Source: JBMYTN01 sp049604415 (lineage in GTDB: Bacteria > Pseudomonadota > Alphaproteobacteria > Rhodospirillales > Rhodospirillaceae). From it: a stretch of 64,000 nucleotides of DNA. The number at the start of each line of letters is the position of its first letter. Position 1 is the stretch's first letter. The stretch covers positions 1-64,000 of the forward strand of contig JBMYTN010000005.1 in the NCBI GenBank assembly GCA_049604415.1. Direction: 5' to 3'. Positions 18,601-27,144 of the stretch are shown here, piece after piece. The notes below the pieces were generated by a model. It saw only the letters and a list, made by a program, of their open reading frames with translations. It was not told the origin of the DNA and did not search any database. The translations under genes and the position numbers were made by a program.

Positions 18601-19238
18601 CGGAACTGAAGCCGATCCTGGTGGATATGATCCGGACCTGTGAACAGGAAAAGATTCTGCAGCCCAAGGCGGTTTATGGCTATTGGCCCGCCGCTTCAGA
18701 AAAAGACTCGATCCTGCTGTTTGCCGAAGACGGCAAAACGGAAGTGGCGCGCTTTGATCTGCCGCGGCAAAACCGGGAAGGGGGCATCTGCCTGTCCGAC
18801 TTCGTCCGGGATGTGGACAGTGGGGAACGCGATGTCATTGGCCTGCAGGCGGTTACCGTCGGGGCCAAGGCCTCCGATATTGCCCGGGATTGGTTCGCTG
18901 ACAACCGCTATAAGGACTATCTCTATCTCCATGGTATTTCGGTGGAGGTGGCCGAAGCCATGGCGGAATATGTCCACAAACGGATCCGGGCAGAGCTGGG
19001 CTTTTCTGCGGAAGATGCCCGCTCCATCGACCGCTTGATCAAGCAGGAATATCGGGGTTCGCGCTATTCCTTCGGCTATCCGGCCTGTCCGAATCTTGGC
19101 GACCAGAAGATTCTGCTCGACTTGCTCGGAGCCCAGGAAATCGGTTTGGAATTGTCCGATGAAGACGAGTTGGTGCCGGAACAATCCACCAGCGCACTGG
19201 TTCTGCTCCATCCGCAAGCGAAATATTTCCGAATCTAG
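15696..19238 (+). CDS. metH: Cobalamin-dependent methionine synthase
   Basis: 1180-residue, four-module enzyme that transfers methyl from methyltetrahydrofolate through cobalamin to homocysteine. The homocysteine domain (about 1-320) has zinc ligands in GLNCATGP and GGCCGTT. The folate domain (about 345-600) has the segment FLSIGERCNANGSKKF. The cobalamin cap and binding domain (about 640-870) includes GDVHDIGKNLV with the cobalt-ligand His. The SAM-reactivation domain (about 930-1180) has YPACPNLGDQ and ends in YFRI. An acidic linker (about residues 875-905) joins the last two. The set is complete, with no truncation. I see no cobalamin-riboswitch signature upstream. Confidence 0.96.
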   Translation: MAKFLDALKDQVLLCDGGMGSLVQAMDLSVDGDFRGKENCTEVLNLSRPDVVRDIHGRYFDAGADCVETNTFGGSSVTLAEFDLQDDCEEINKRAAEIAREAAEAYSDGRQRFVLGSIGPGTKLPSLDHITYDEAKAGFRRQCDGLIAGGSDAVLIETCQDMLQVKAAANAAKEARAAAGTDTPILLQVTVETTGTMLVGTEISAAATVARSLGVDSLGLNCATGPQEMAEHVHWLAENWPGFITLQPNAGLPELLDGKTHYPLGPKELADWHRRFVLEDGAAMIGGCCGTTPDHIRAVDAMLQDLAREGGRAVRPEPVRRTVHWVPTLASLYSPVAMRQENAFLSIGERCNANGSKKFREYQDAENWDAAVGMARDQVKEGSNTLDVCTAFVGRDEVSDMSNMVSRLRGAVTAPLVFDSTETPVLEASLKLYGGKGILNSIHFEDGEPPVDVRLDMAREFGAAVVALTIDEEGMAKDAEGKLRIARRLYDIAVNKHGLEPSDLMFDPLTFTICTGNEDDRRLAIETLEGIRLIAEDMPDCQIVLGLSNISFGLKPAARHVLNSVFLDHALKAGMTSAIVHVSKIMPLHKIPAKEVEAAEDLIFDRRKGDDHDPLQAFIALFADRKGGAKKQKVRPATVEERLKQRIIDGDRQGLEEDLDVAMKSYAPLEIINTLLLDGMKVVGELFGAGKMQLPFVLQSAETMKTAVAYLEPFMEKVEGQEKGIIVLATVKGDVHDIGKNLVDIILTNNGYKVVNLGIKQPITTIMQAAKDHKADAVGMSGLLVKSTVIMRENLAEMARNGLDVPVFLGGAALTRAYVEEDCTAAYGNAGRVAYARDAFDGLDLMAKVVEERFDDHLEEVRAKREGRPSRRKAANDDAPSDTPSDDDQEAVKKPWERPVEAEELKLRRAELAAGYDVPDAPFFGGKVVEDIPVKALLPYVNEQTLFQFQWGFRKSGKTRTEYQDWAKAELKPILVDMIRTCEQEKILQPKAVYGYWPAASEKDSILLFAEDGKTEVARFDLPRQNREGGICLSDFVRDVDSGERDVIGLQAVTVGAKASDIARDWFADNRYKDYLYLHGISVEVAEAMAEYVHKRIRAELGFSAEDARSIDRLIKQEYRGSRYSFGYPACPNLGDQKILLDLLGAQEIGLELSDEDELVPEQSTSALVLLHPQAKYFRI

Positions 19239-19294
19239 GGCTTAAACTGCCGAGATAGGGTGTGCTCAGTCGGTTTTTACGCTATATGTAGCCG

Positions 19295-20401
19295 ATGAGC
19301 ATCACCCGCAACTGGGCCGGGTCCAAAGGGGTACCGTCCCGATCCCTGCTTGTCGCTGTCCTCCTGCTGGGGACCGGCGTCGGGACGGTTGTGATGGCCG
19401 GCGGTCAAGCGCAGGCCAATCCGGACCGCTCTCCGGAACTCGCGGCCTTGGATGGCTCGGAAAGTTCCTTCGGTGATCAAGTCATCACGCCTGCGCAATT
19501 ATCGGCCCTAAAGGCTCAAGCCGGTTTGTGGATTACCCGGCTCGGCACCCAGTTGGAAGCCGCCGGGGCGGAGCGTGCTGCGCTCAGCCGGTCCGAACGC
19601 AGCCTGCGTCCGGCCCGGGATGCCTATGCGGATTCCATTGCCGATCTGGCCAATCGACGCGCCAATCTGCAAGCGGCCTTGACCCGCGCCGATACAGTGG
19701 AAGGCGGAGCCTATCTGGAAGAGGCTGTCGATGGGGCTCGGGCGGCCATGGCCGGGCTGGCCTTGGCCCGCCACACGGCACAATCCGCCTTAGCCAAGCT
19801 TGCCGATGCACCCCGGGTTGTTACCCCGGCGCGACGGGTCCAGCCATCGGCTGGCGCGGGCACGAGTGGCTCCCAGCGGGCTTCACCCCCCGCCGGAGCG
19901 GGCAATACTGCAACGGATCCCTTTGCAAATATGCCGGTGGATCCGCTGTCGCAAAGTTGGGTGGCGGTGCTGGCCTCCTTAAAAATGGAGGAGCAACGGT
20001 TCCGCTCCGGCCGACTGGCGTTCCGGATCCCCTCTTTGTCTGACGCCGGAGAGGCCCAGTGGGCGGGCGCGACCGCTGCGGGCCCATCAGCAGCCCAAGG
20101 GCAAAGCACTCTGCGCCAAGCGGCGCAACAGGCGCTGGGGCGGACCGGTGACATGCGGCTCTTGCTGGCAATGTTTGCCCGCAACCCGACCATCCGACCG
20201 GCGGAGGTCACAAGGATCCTCCAAGCGCAACGCTTGCTCGAGGATGGGACCGGCTTGCTGAGACGCACCCTGGCTCAAGGTGATCCCGCAGCCCCGCTCG
20301 ATTTGAAGGGGGCCATGGCCTTGGAAGAAGGCCTTGGCAGCCTGCGCCGCACCCAGGCTCTGGTCAATCGACATCTCTATTTGCGCCGTTTCGGAGAGTA
20401 G
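19295..20401 (+). CDS. Hypothetical exported alanine-rich protein
   Basis: 368 residues beginning with a probable signal peptide (basic MSITRNWAGSK, hydrophobic core, GGQAQA cleavage region). The first part of the mature protein (about 65-170) is alanine- and arginine-rich with helical, coiled-coil-like periodicity. A Pro/Ala/Gly-rich linker follows (about 175-210), then a second helical part. I recognise no family. The mature region looks like a periplasmic structural or scaffold protein, but that is only an impression. No strong ribosome site precedes ATG 19295. A pentapeptide-repeat gene on the same strand begins 100 bases after it. Confidence 0.6.
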   Translation: MSITRNWAGSKGVPSRSLLVAVLLLGTGVGTVVMAGGQAQANPDRSPELAALDGSESSFGDQVITPAQLSALKAQAGLWITRLGTQLEAAGAERAALSRSERSLRPARDAYADSIADLANRRANLQAALTRADTVEGGAYLEEAVDGARAAMAGLALARHTAQSALAKLADAPRVVTPARRVQPSAGAGTSGSQRASPPAGAGNTATDPFANMPVDPLSQSWVAVLASLKMEEQRFRSGRLAFRIPSLSDAGEAQWAGATAAGPSAAQGQSTLRQAAQQALGRTGDMRLLLAMFARNPTIRPAEVTRILQAQRLLEDGTGLLRRTLAQGDPAAPLDLKGAMALEEGLGSLRRTQALVNRHLYLRRFGE

Positions 20402-20501
20402 GGCGATTGCCCTTTTTTCCCGGCTCTCCCATGCCCATCTCCTGTGCAAGGGCATGTGGGTTCCGGGCGTTGGCCCTGGAAACGGTTTGGAGGCAAATGG
20501 C

Positions 20502-20996
20502 TTGAAAGCCTTGGTCTTGATTGCGGTCGCGTTGATGTTTCCAATATCCGATACAGCCTGGGCGGCGTGCTCCGATGCTCCAGAGCCGGGCGTGGATTGG
20601 ACCCGGTGTCGATTGGATGGACGGGTGCTCTCCGAATCCGATCTTAGTGGGGCGCGGTTGCGCGACACCCGGTTTTTCCGCGCTGAGATGGACAAGACGG
20701 TTTTGGTGGAGGTCGATGGCTATCGCAGCAAGTTCGTTCGTGCCTCCATGCAAGATGCGACTCTGGATCAGGGATTGTTTTTTGCCGCCGACTTTTCCCG
20801 TGCTGATTTGCGCGGCGCCAGCTTGGTCAATGCGGATTTACGCCAAGCCCGACTATACCGCGCGGATTTGCGCGGGGCCGATTTGTCCGGGGCATTGATG
20901 GAAGATGCTGATCTGTATGACGCGAAGCTCGATGGAGCGACCTGGATTGATGGAGAGCGCATCTGCAGGGAGAACTCAGTGGGTCAGTGCAATTAA
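20502..20996 (+). CDS. Exported pentapeptide-repeat protein (TTG start)
   Basis: 164 residues. GGAGG at 20489-20493 lies eight bases before TTG 20502. From there the protein begins with a clean 21-residue signal peptide (KALVLIAVALMFP, cleavage after DTAWA). The longer ATG-initiated frames upstream would bury this signal, so I choose the TTG. The mature part has about ten pentapeptide repeats of the A(D/N)Lxx type (SGARLRD, ADLRGASL, ADLRQARL, ADLRGADL, SGALMEDADL), which predicts a right-handed quadrilateral beta-helix. The function is unknown. Two Cys near the ends could form a disulphide. It may share a transcript with the preceding exported protein. Confidence 0.75.
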   Translation: MKALVLIAVALMFPISDTAWAACSDAPEPGVDWTRCRLDGRVLSESDLSGARLRDTRFFRAEMDKTVLVEVDGYRSKFVRASMQDATLDQGLFFAADFSRADLRGASLVNADLRQARLYRADLRGADLSGALMEDADLYDAKLDGATWIDGERICRENSVGQCN

Positions 20997-21218
20997 TCCG
21001 GTGAGTTTTTGCCGTTAATTTTGCGAACTGCGCGCTTTGATAAATGTTCTTGTTCCGCCTGTTCGCGCCATGGAGTAAACAGAAGTTAAGGGATCGCGCA
21101 TTGCATCAGCGGCGATCCGGCAGAGACCAGCCAGGATGGATGGGGTCTCGACAATTGAACGCGGTCTCCCTGTTCAAGCAGGGTGTGTTTCTTGGGGCAT
21201 AAGGTTGGGCGAGACGGT

Positions 21219-22283
21219 ATGAATTTCACGGAAAGCAAGGAAAAGGCTACGGCTGTCGCCCGGCAGGCAATTGCGCGGATGAATGACCTAGGGGTCAGTC
21301 CGAACCCGCGTAACTTTGCGGTCTGGTACACCTATTGTGCTGATCAGCTTCCGGATTTGCGCCGCCATGTGGATAAGCGCATCGCCACCAAACAGCCCTT
21401 GGATGATGAGTTTTTTGAAGCGACCTATATGCGCTTTTTCGAGAATATCGATGAAAGCGTTCAGGTCCAAAATGCCGGAGCCAAGCTGGAAAACACCCTT
21501 GATCAGATGATGAAGCTGTTCAAGGTCGCCAATCAGGGCACCCGGGCCTACAACAAGACCTTGGAAGATTTCAGCGGCCAAGTGCTTGATGCGGATCCTC
21601 AACAGATCCAGGCCATGATCGCCACCGTGGTGACCGAGACCAAGCGCATGCTCAAGGTCAATGAGAAGCTTGGCGATGAGCTGACCCAATCTTCCGATGA
21701 AATCAATCGCTTACGGACCGATCTTGATAAAGTTCGTCATGATGCTTTGACCGACGGCCTGACCGGGATCCCGAACCGCAAAGTGTTCGATACCCAAATG
21801 CAGGAGCTGACCCGGATCTCCACGGAGGATGGTACTCCGTTGTCCTTGATGATGGTCGATATCGATTTCTTCAAAAAGTTTAACGACAATTACGGCCACC
21901 AAATGGGCGACCAAGTCCTGCGCGTGGTGGCCCGTCAGATCGAAGATGGGGTCAAAGGCAGCGACGTCGCCGCGCGTTATGGCGGCGAGGAATTCGCCGT
22001 CATCCTGCCGCAAACCCGGGTTCGCGATGCGATCTCGGTGGCTGAAGGCATCCGTCGGGTCGTGGCCTCGCGCAAGATCAGCAACAAAAAAACCGGCGAG
22101 GATCTGGGCACTGTGACCTTGTCCATTGGGGTGTCTGAATTCCGCAAGGGCGAGAGCATCGGCCAGTTCATCCAGCGGGCCGATGAAGCGCTCTATATGG
22201 CCAAGCGAGAAGGCCGGAACCGGGTGGTTTCCCAGCTTGAGCTTGAGTTGAAGCAAATGGTGGCCGAAGACGCCGTCGGCTAA
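21219..22283 (+). CDS. Diguanylate cyclase (GGDEF)
   Basis: 354 residues. The C-terminal GGDEF domain (about 185-340) carries an active-site GGEEF preceded by ARY, the metal-binding VDIDFFKKFND, and LTDGLTGIPNRK. It should make c-di-GMP from two GTP. The product-inhibition site has KGSD five residues before GGEEF, where active I-sites carry RxxD, so feedback inhibition may be weak. The N-terminal 170 residues contain no membrane segment and look like a helical, cytosolic sensor with a coiled coil before the catalytic domain. ATG 21219 is chosen; ATG 21183 is also in frame. It is monocistronic. Confidence 0.9.
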   Translation: MNFTESKEKATAVARQAIARMNDLGVSPNPRNFAVWYTYCADQLPDLRRHVDKRIATKQPLDDEFFEATYMRFFENIDESVQVQNAGAKLENTLDQMMKLFKVANQGTRAYNKTLEDFSGQVLDADPQQIQAMIATVVTETKRMLKVNEKLGDELTQSSDEINRLRTDLDKVRHDALTDGLTGIPNRKVFDTQMQELTRISTEDGTPLSLMMVDIDFFKKFNDNYGHQMGDQVLRVVARQIEDGVKGSDVAARYGGEEFAVILPQTRVRDAISVAEGIRRVVASRKISNKKTGEDLGTVTLSIGVSEFRKGESIGQFIQRADEALYMAKREGRNRVVSQLELELKQMVAEDAVG

Positions 22284-22340
22284 GGCCCCCAGCAGCACGC
22301 ATCTTTTCGGTCGCCTCGGTTTTCTTTAGGGGGATCCGCC

Positions 22341-24239
22341 ATGTCAGGCCAGAAGCCGGACCCCAAACATCAGTCAGAAACTACACAAAAAGCAGCGCAA
22401 AAGGGGCGTGCAAAAGGCCCTAGAGGCCTTTGGTTGCCCAGCAACCTGTCCGATATCGGTCGGTTTTTCAGCAATGATCGGATGGTGCTGGGGGTCTTGG
22501 CTCTGATCACCGGCTGCTTGGTTGGGGTCGGGGTGGTGGCCTTCCGCGAGGGCATCGCGCTGGTCCAGACCGTGTTCTATGGCGGTGGCGAAGAATATCT
22601 CGCCTCCCTGGCGCGGGGGTTGCCGTTTTGGCAGGTGCTGCTGGCACCAACGGTCGGCGGGCTGGTGGTTGGCCTGTATTACCGCTATCTGTGCCGCAGT
22701 CAGGGGCCGGGCGGGATATTCCCCCAAGGGGTCGGGCATGTCATCGAGGCCGCCGCCCTCAAAGGCGGGCGGATGCCTCTGCGGACCGGGCTCGAGGTCG
22801 CCTGCGGGACTGTCCTGTCCCTAGGCTGCGGGGCATCGGTGGGCCGGGAAGGCCCCGCCGTCCATTTGGGCGGCACCTTAAGCTCTATCCTTACCACCCG
22901 CCTGAATTTGTCCCCGCAAATGGGGCGCACACTTCTCGGCTGCGGGGCGGCGGCGGCAGTGGCTGCCAGCTTTAATGCGCCCATTGCCGGGGCGTTGTTC
23001 GCCACCGAGGTCATTGTCGGGCATTACGCCTTGTCGGCTTTCGCTCCGGTGGTGGTGGCCAGTGTGGCCGGAACCCTGATTTCCCGGGGCCATTTTGGCG
23101 ATTATCCTGCCTTCCAGATCCCGGCAATGCATCTGGAAAGCCTTTGGGAATTCCCGGCTTTTGTCGGGCTTGGGGTGGCCACGGCCATTGCCGCCCTGCT
23201 GTTCATGGAAGCGGTGTTGCGCTCCGAGCCGGTTGCGGCCTGGGTCTCGAAAAAAACCAAGCTGCCAGCCATGTTCCGTCCTGCCTTGGCCGGATTTCTG
23301 CTCGGCATTCTGGCTATTGGCTGGCCGGAATTGCTCGGTGTTGGCTATGAAGCCACCGATGAGGCGCTGAAAAACGCCTATGGCCTGAGCTTTCTTCTGG
23401 TCCTGATCCCGTTGAAGATCCTGGCCACGGCCATGTGCCTCGGCTTTGGTTTTGGTGGCGGGGTGTTCAGCCCGGCCCTGACCTTGGGGGCCTTGGTCGG
23501 CGCAGCCTATGGCATTGTCGCGACGTGGTTTTTCCCTGACCTGTCCAGCGGCTCCGGGGCCTATGCGCTGATCGGCATGGGGGCCACGGCTGCGGCGGTG
23601 ATGGGGGCGCCCATCAGCACAACTTTGATCGTGTTTGAACTGACTGGGGATTATGGCCTGACCATCGCCGTGATGGTCTCGGTTGTGGTGGCTTCCACGC
23701 TGTGTACCCAGGTTACTGGCCATACCTCCTTGTTCCATCGGCAATTGGCTGCCCGGGGCTTGGATTTGGACGGAGCGCCGGACAAAGCGGTCCTGGGCGG
23801 CAGTCCGGTGCGCGATCTGCCGTTGATGCCCTGTCCGACCTTACCGGAAACGGCAGGGGCGGCGGCGATCCTGAAAGCCTTCAGCGACACCGCCATCCCG
23901 CAATTGGCTGTTTTGGACGACCAAGGTGGCGTGGTGGGGATCTTGCCGGTCTCCCAAGTCGATTTTGAGGCTTTGGCGCTGCAGGAACGGAGCGGAGATG
24001 ACGACTCAGGGCCTCCAGAGATCACGGCAGGCAGCCTGTGCCGCGCGGTCGGTCCGTTGCTGATCCTGGATGACGGTCAAGACACGGCCTTTGCTGCCAT
24101 GGATGACAATGAAGAGGACCGGCTGGTGGTGGTCGAGGACAAGGATAGCCGCCGCCCGCTTGGGACGGTGCTGCATGTTGATATTCTGCGCGCCTATGCG
24201 GATGCCCTGTCCCGGACCCAATCGGCGACGGAGCGGTAG
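22341..24239 (+). CDS. ClC-family chloride channel/transporter with CBS pair
   Basis: 632 residues: a cytosolic N-terminus, about ten membrane helices (55-465) and a C-terminal region (about 490-625) with two CBS motifs. ClC signatures are GASVGREGPAVHLGG with the gating Glu, GFGGGVFSPALTLGALVG near the selectivity filter, and APISTTLIVFELTGDY. The first filter motif, usually GSGIP, is changed to GGIFPQGVGH, so ion selectivity cannot be assumed. CBS domains usually bind adenine nucleotides and regulate the pore. AGGGGG just before ATG 22341 supports the start. The gene converges with the acetyltransferase gene 21 bases downstream. Confidence 0.92.
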   Translation: MSGQKPDPKHQSETTQKAAQKGRAKGPRGLWLPSNLSDIGRFFSNDRMVLGVLALITGCLVGVGVVAFREGIALVQTVFYGGGEEYLASLARGLPFWQVLLAPTVGGLVVGLYYRYLCRSQGPGGIFPQGVGHVIEAAALKGGRMPLRTGLEVACGTVLSLGCGASVGREGPAVHLGGTLSSILTTRLNLSPQMGRTLLGCGAAAAVAASFNAPIAGALFATEVIVGHYALSAFAPVVVASVAGTLISRGHFGDYPAFQIPAMHLESLWEFPAFVGLGVATAIAALLFMEAVLRSEPVAAWVSKKTKLPAMFRPALAGFLLGILAIGWPELLGVGYEATDEALKNAYGLSFLLVLIPLKILATAMCLGFGFGGGVFSPALTLGALVGAAYGIVATWFFPDLSSGSGAYALIGMGATAAAVMGAPISTTLIVFELTGDYGLTIAVMVSVVVASTLCTQVTGHTSLFHRQLAARGLDLDGAPDKAVLGGSPVRDLPLMPCPTLPETAGAAAILKAFSDTAIPQLAVLDDQGGVVGILPVSQVDFEALALQERSGDDDSGPPEITAGSLCRAVGPLLILDDGQDTAFAAMDDNEEDRLVVVEDKDSRRPLGTVLHVDILRAYADALSRTQSATER

Positions 24240-24260
24240 AACGTAGCCATCTCTTAGCGT

Positions 24261-26975
24261 TTATGCGCCTTTCGGCGGCTGGGTCAGATCCAGTTCCAGT
24301 TTGACGACATCATCATCAATATAGCCTTTGCGCACAAAGCCCAGGGTCTCGCAGAATTTCAGCATGCGGCGGTTGTCGGTGAGCACCTCGCCGACCATCA
24401 CCCGGGTGCGGCGCTCGCGGCAATAGGCGATGATCTTGTTCATCAAGGCCCGGCCCAGACCGGAGCGATCCAGGTCAGAGCGCACCACGACCGAAAACTC
24501 GGTGCTGTCATTGTCCGGATCGGTCACTGCCCGGACCACGCCCAAGGTTTGCAGGCGGCCTTCTTCCTCAAGGACCGCCACAAAGGCCATTTCCCGGGCA
24601 TAGTCGATTTGGGTTAAGCGGGCCATTTGGTCATGGGGCAGTTCCTTAACCAAACCGAAGAAGCGGAACCGAATGTCTTCGGGGGTGAGTTTGCTGATCA
24701 GCTCATGGTGGCGCGGCTCATCATCGGGACGGATCGGCCGCAGCAGAACCGTGCGCCCGTCACGCATGGTGAAGTCTTCTTCCAGCTGCTTCGGGTAGGG
24801 GCGGATCGCCATGCGATGCGGTCCCTTGGTCCGTCCAGGATCGACCCGAATGCGGGCATCCACTGCGATGACCCCCTCCGTATCCGCAAACAGGGGGTTG
24901 ATCTCCATTTCTGCGATTTCCGGGAAATCGACCGTGATTTGGGCGATCTGGATCAGGGTCAGGCAGATGCTGTCGATATCGGCCGCAGGGCGGTCGCGAT
25001 AGCCTTTCAGCTTGTTAAAGATCCGGGTGCGGCTGACCAGATCCCGGGCCAGAGCCATGTTGAGCGGCGGCAGAGCCACAGCGCGGTCTTTGATCACCTC
25101 GACGGCGGTGCCGCCTTCGCCAAACAGGATCACCGGACCGAAAACCGGGTCGACTGTGGCCCCGACGATCAATTCATGGGCCCCTGGACGCCGGGCCATC
25201 CGCTGCACGGTAAAGCCGATGATTTCTGCGCCATCAAAGGTTTGGGTCACCCGCTGCGCCATTTCCTGGGCGGTGCGGATGACGGCGTCTTTGCCTTCCA
25301 GATCCAAAACCACCCCGCCGACATCGGTTTTGTGGGTGACCTGATTGGATAAGATCTTCAGCGCGACCGGGCAATTCAGCGCCTCGGCAATCTCACCAGC
25401 CTGTTCCGGGCTTTCTGCGATCCGGGTTTCCACCGTCAGAATGCCATAGGCGGCAAACACCGCCTTGGCCTCCGGGTCGCTCATGGTCAAATGCCCTTTG
25501 GCGATGGCGTCGTCGATGACCTGGCGGGCGATCTTTGTGTTTGGAGTGAATTCGGCAGGCAGGGAGGGCGGCGTCTCCATCAGCATGACCTGGTTGCGCC
25601 GGTAATCGACCATATGCATGAACCCGGTGATGGCATCATCGGGGGTTTCGAAATGCGGGATCTGGGCATTGGTGACGATGGCCCGGGCTTTGGCCACGGA
25701 CGGACCACCAGCAAAGCAGGTGAAGATTGTCGAGGTGCGCCGCTTTTCCGCGACTTCGACCACCCCTTTGGCGATGTCTTCGGCGGGCTGAAAGGCGCTG
25801 GGCGCATACATTACCAGCACAGCGTCGACGCCTTTGGCGGCACAGAGCGCATCCAAGGCCTGGGCATATTGCTCCGGGCTGGCATTGGCGGGCAGAACCA
25901 CCGGATTGCGCGAGGAGTCATCTTCGTTGCGATAGAGCGGCTTCAGGGCTTCACAGGTGTCCTCGGGCAGGGTGGCCAAATGGCCCCCAAGCTCGAACAA
26001 CTCATCCACCGCCATGACGCTCAAACCGCCGCCATTGCCCAGCACGGCAAGGTTCTCGCCGCGTAGCGGGCGGCGGGTATTGGCCAGGGTTTCCACCGCG
26101 CTGAACAGCTCTTCCAAGGTGAACACCCGGAGCATCCCGGCGCGCTTGATGGCGATGTCATAGACTGAGTCTTCGCCCGCCATGCGTCCGGTATGGCTAA
26201 AGGCGGCTTGGGCTCCGGCATCGCTGCGTCCGGCCTTGATGGCGATCACGGGCTTGTTGCGGGCAGCAGAGCGGGCAGCCGACAGGAACTTCCGGGCGTC
26301 GTTGAGATTGTCGATGTGCAACAGGATCGACCGGACCTCGGGCTGGACCGACAAATAATCGATGGTATCGCCGAAATCGACATCACCCTTATCGCCCAAG
26401 CTGATGAAATGGGTGAAGCCGATGTCCCGGCTTTGGGCCCAGTCCAACACCGTGGTGCACATGGCCGTTGAGCGGCTGATGAAGGCGACCTTGCCGGGGC
26501 CGGATTTGCTCTGAAAATAGCTGGCATTCAGGCCGATGCCAGGCACCATGAAACCGATTGAGCCGGGCCCAAGCAGGCGCAGCATAGAGGGACGGGCAGC
26601 TTCCAAGGCCAAAGTCAGCAAATCCTGGCCATCCGGGCCTTTTTGCTCTTCCAGGTCGAAGGCCATCACCAAACAGGCTTTGGTCCCCTTGGTGCCCAGT
26701 TCGGACACCAGACCAGGCAATTCGGTGGTGGCCGAGCAGATCACCGCCAGATCAGGAGCCAGCGGCAGATCGGCGACGCTGGGATAAGCCAAAACCCCGG
26801 CGACGGAGCGAACGGATTTGGTTACCGGCATCACCGGGCCGTTGAAACCGCCTTCCATCAGATTGCGCATTACCATGCCGCCGACGGTGCTGGGATCACT
26901 CGAAGCGCCGATCACCGCAACGGAGCTGGGCGCATAGAGGGCTTCGAGATTGCGGATGCTCATGGCGAGGTTCAC
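24261..26975 (-). CDS. Pat-like protein acetyltransferase (ADP-forming acyl-CoA synthetase + GNAT)
   Basis: 904 residues. The large N-terminal part (about 1-700) resembles ADP-forming acetyl-CoA synthetase: CoA-binding Rossmann (SVAVIGASSDPSTVGG), ligase domains, ATP-grasp (VALKILSNQVTHKTDVGGV). The last ~170 residues form a GNAT domain with the acetyl-CoA loop segment DRSGLGRALMNKIIAYC. This is the arrangement of Pat/PatZ lysine acetyltransferases, which acetylate acetyl-CoA synthetase and other proteins. The active-site His of the synthetase is kept in FSHTGRMAGED, although in the E. coli enzyme this site is lost, so some synthetase chemistry may remain. A GTG at 26975 or ATG at 26963 can be the start. 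Confidence 0.88.
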   Translation of the reverse strand: MNLAMSIRNLEALYAPSSVAVIGASSDPSTVGGMVMRNLMEGGFNGPVMPVTKSVRSVAGVLAYPSVADLPLAPDLAVICSATTELPGLVSELGTKGTKACLVMAFDLEEQKGPDGQDLLTLALEAARPSMLRLLGPGSIGFMVPGIGLNASYFQSKSGPGKVAFISRSTAMCTTVLDWAQSRDIGFTHFISLGDKGDVDFGDTIDYLSVQPEVRSILLHIDNLNDARKFLSAARSAARNKPVIAIKAGRSDAGAQAAFSHTGRMAGEDSVYDIAIKRAGMLRVFTLEELFSAVETLANTRRPLRGENLAVLGNGGGLSVMAVDELFELGGHLATLPEDTCEALKPLYRNEDDSSRNPVVLPANASPEQYAQALDALCAAKGVDAVLVMYAPSAFQPAEDIAKGVVEVAEKRRTSTIFTCFAGGPSVAKARAIVTNAQIPHFETPDDAITGFMHMVDYRRNQVMLMETPPSLPAEFTPNTKIARQVIDDAIAKGHLTMSDPEAKAVFAAYGILTVETRIAESPEQAGEIAEALNCPVALKILSNQVTHKTDVGGVVLDLEGKDAVIRTAQEMAQRVTQTFDGAEIIGFTVQRMARRPGAHELIVGATVDPVFGPVILFGEGGTAVEVIKDRAVALPPLNMALARDLVSRTRIFNKLKGYRDRPAADIDSICLTLIQIAQITVDFPEIAEMEINPLFADTEGVIAVDARIRVDPGRTKGPHRMAIRPYPKQLEEDFTMRDGRTVLLRPIRPDDEPRHHELISKLTPEDIRFRFFGLVKELPHDQMARLTQIDYAREMAFVAVLEEEGRLQTLGVVRAVTDPDNDSTEFSVVVRSDLDRSGLGRALMNKIIAYCRERRTRVMVGEVLTDNRRMLKFCETLGFVRKGYIDDDVVKLELDLTQPPKGA

Positions 26976-27144
26976 TTTCGCTGGCAGAGGGCAAGCCTTA
27001 GCGGACCACCGGTCAGGGCCGCTTCTTGGACTAGCTTGGGACGTCTAGGCCAGGGTATGCCAAGTCCGGCGAAGCCACGCAACCGCTAGACTGTTGCAAT
27101 TCCAAGGACCTATGCGCTTTTTCGGACCCTGATCTGCCCTGACG

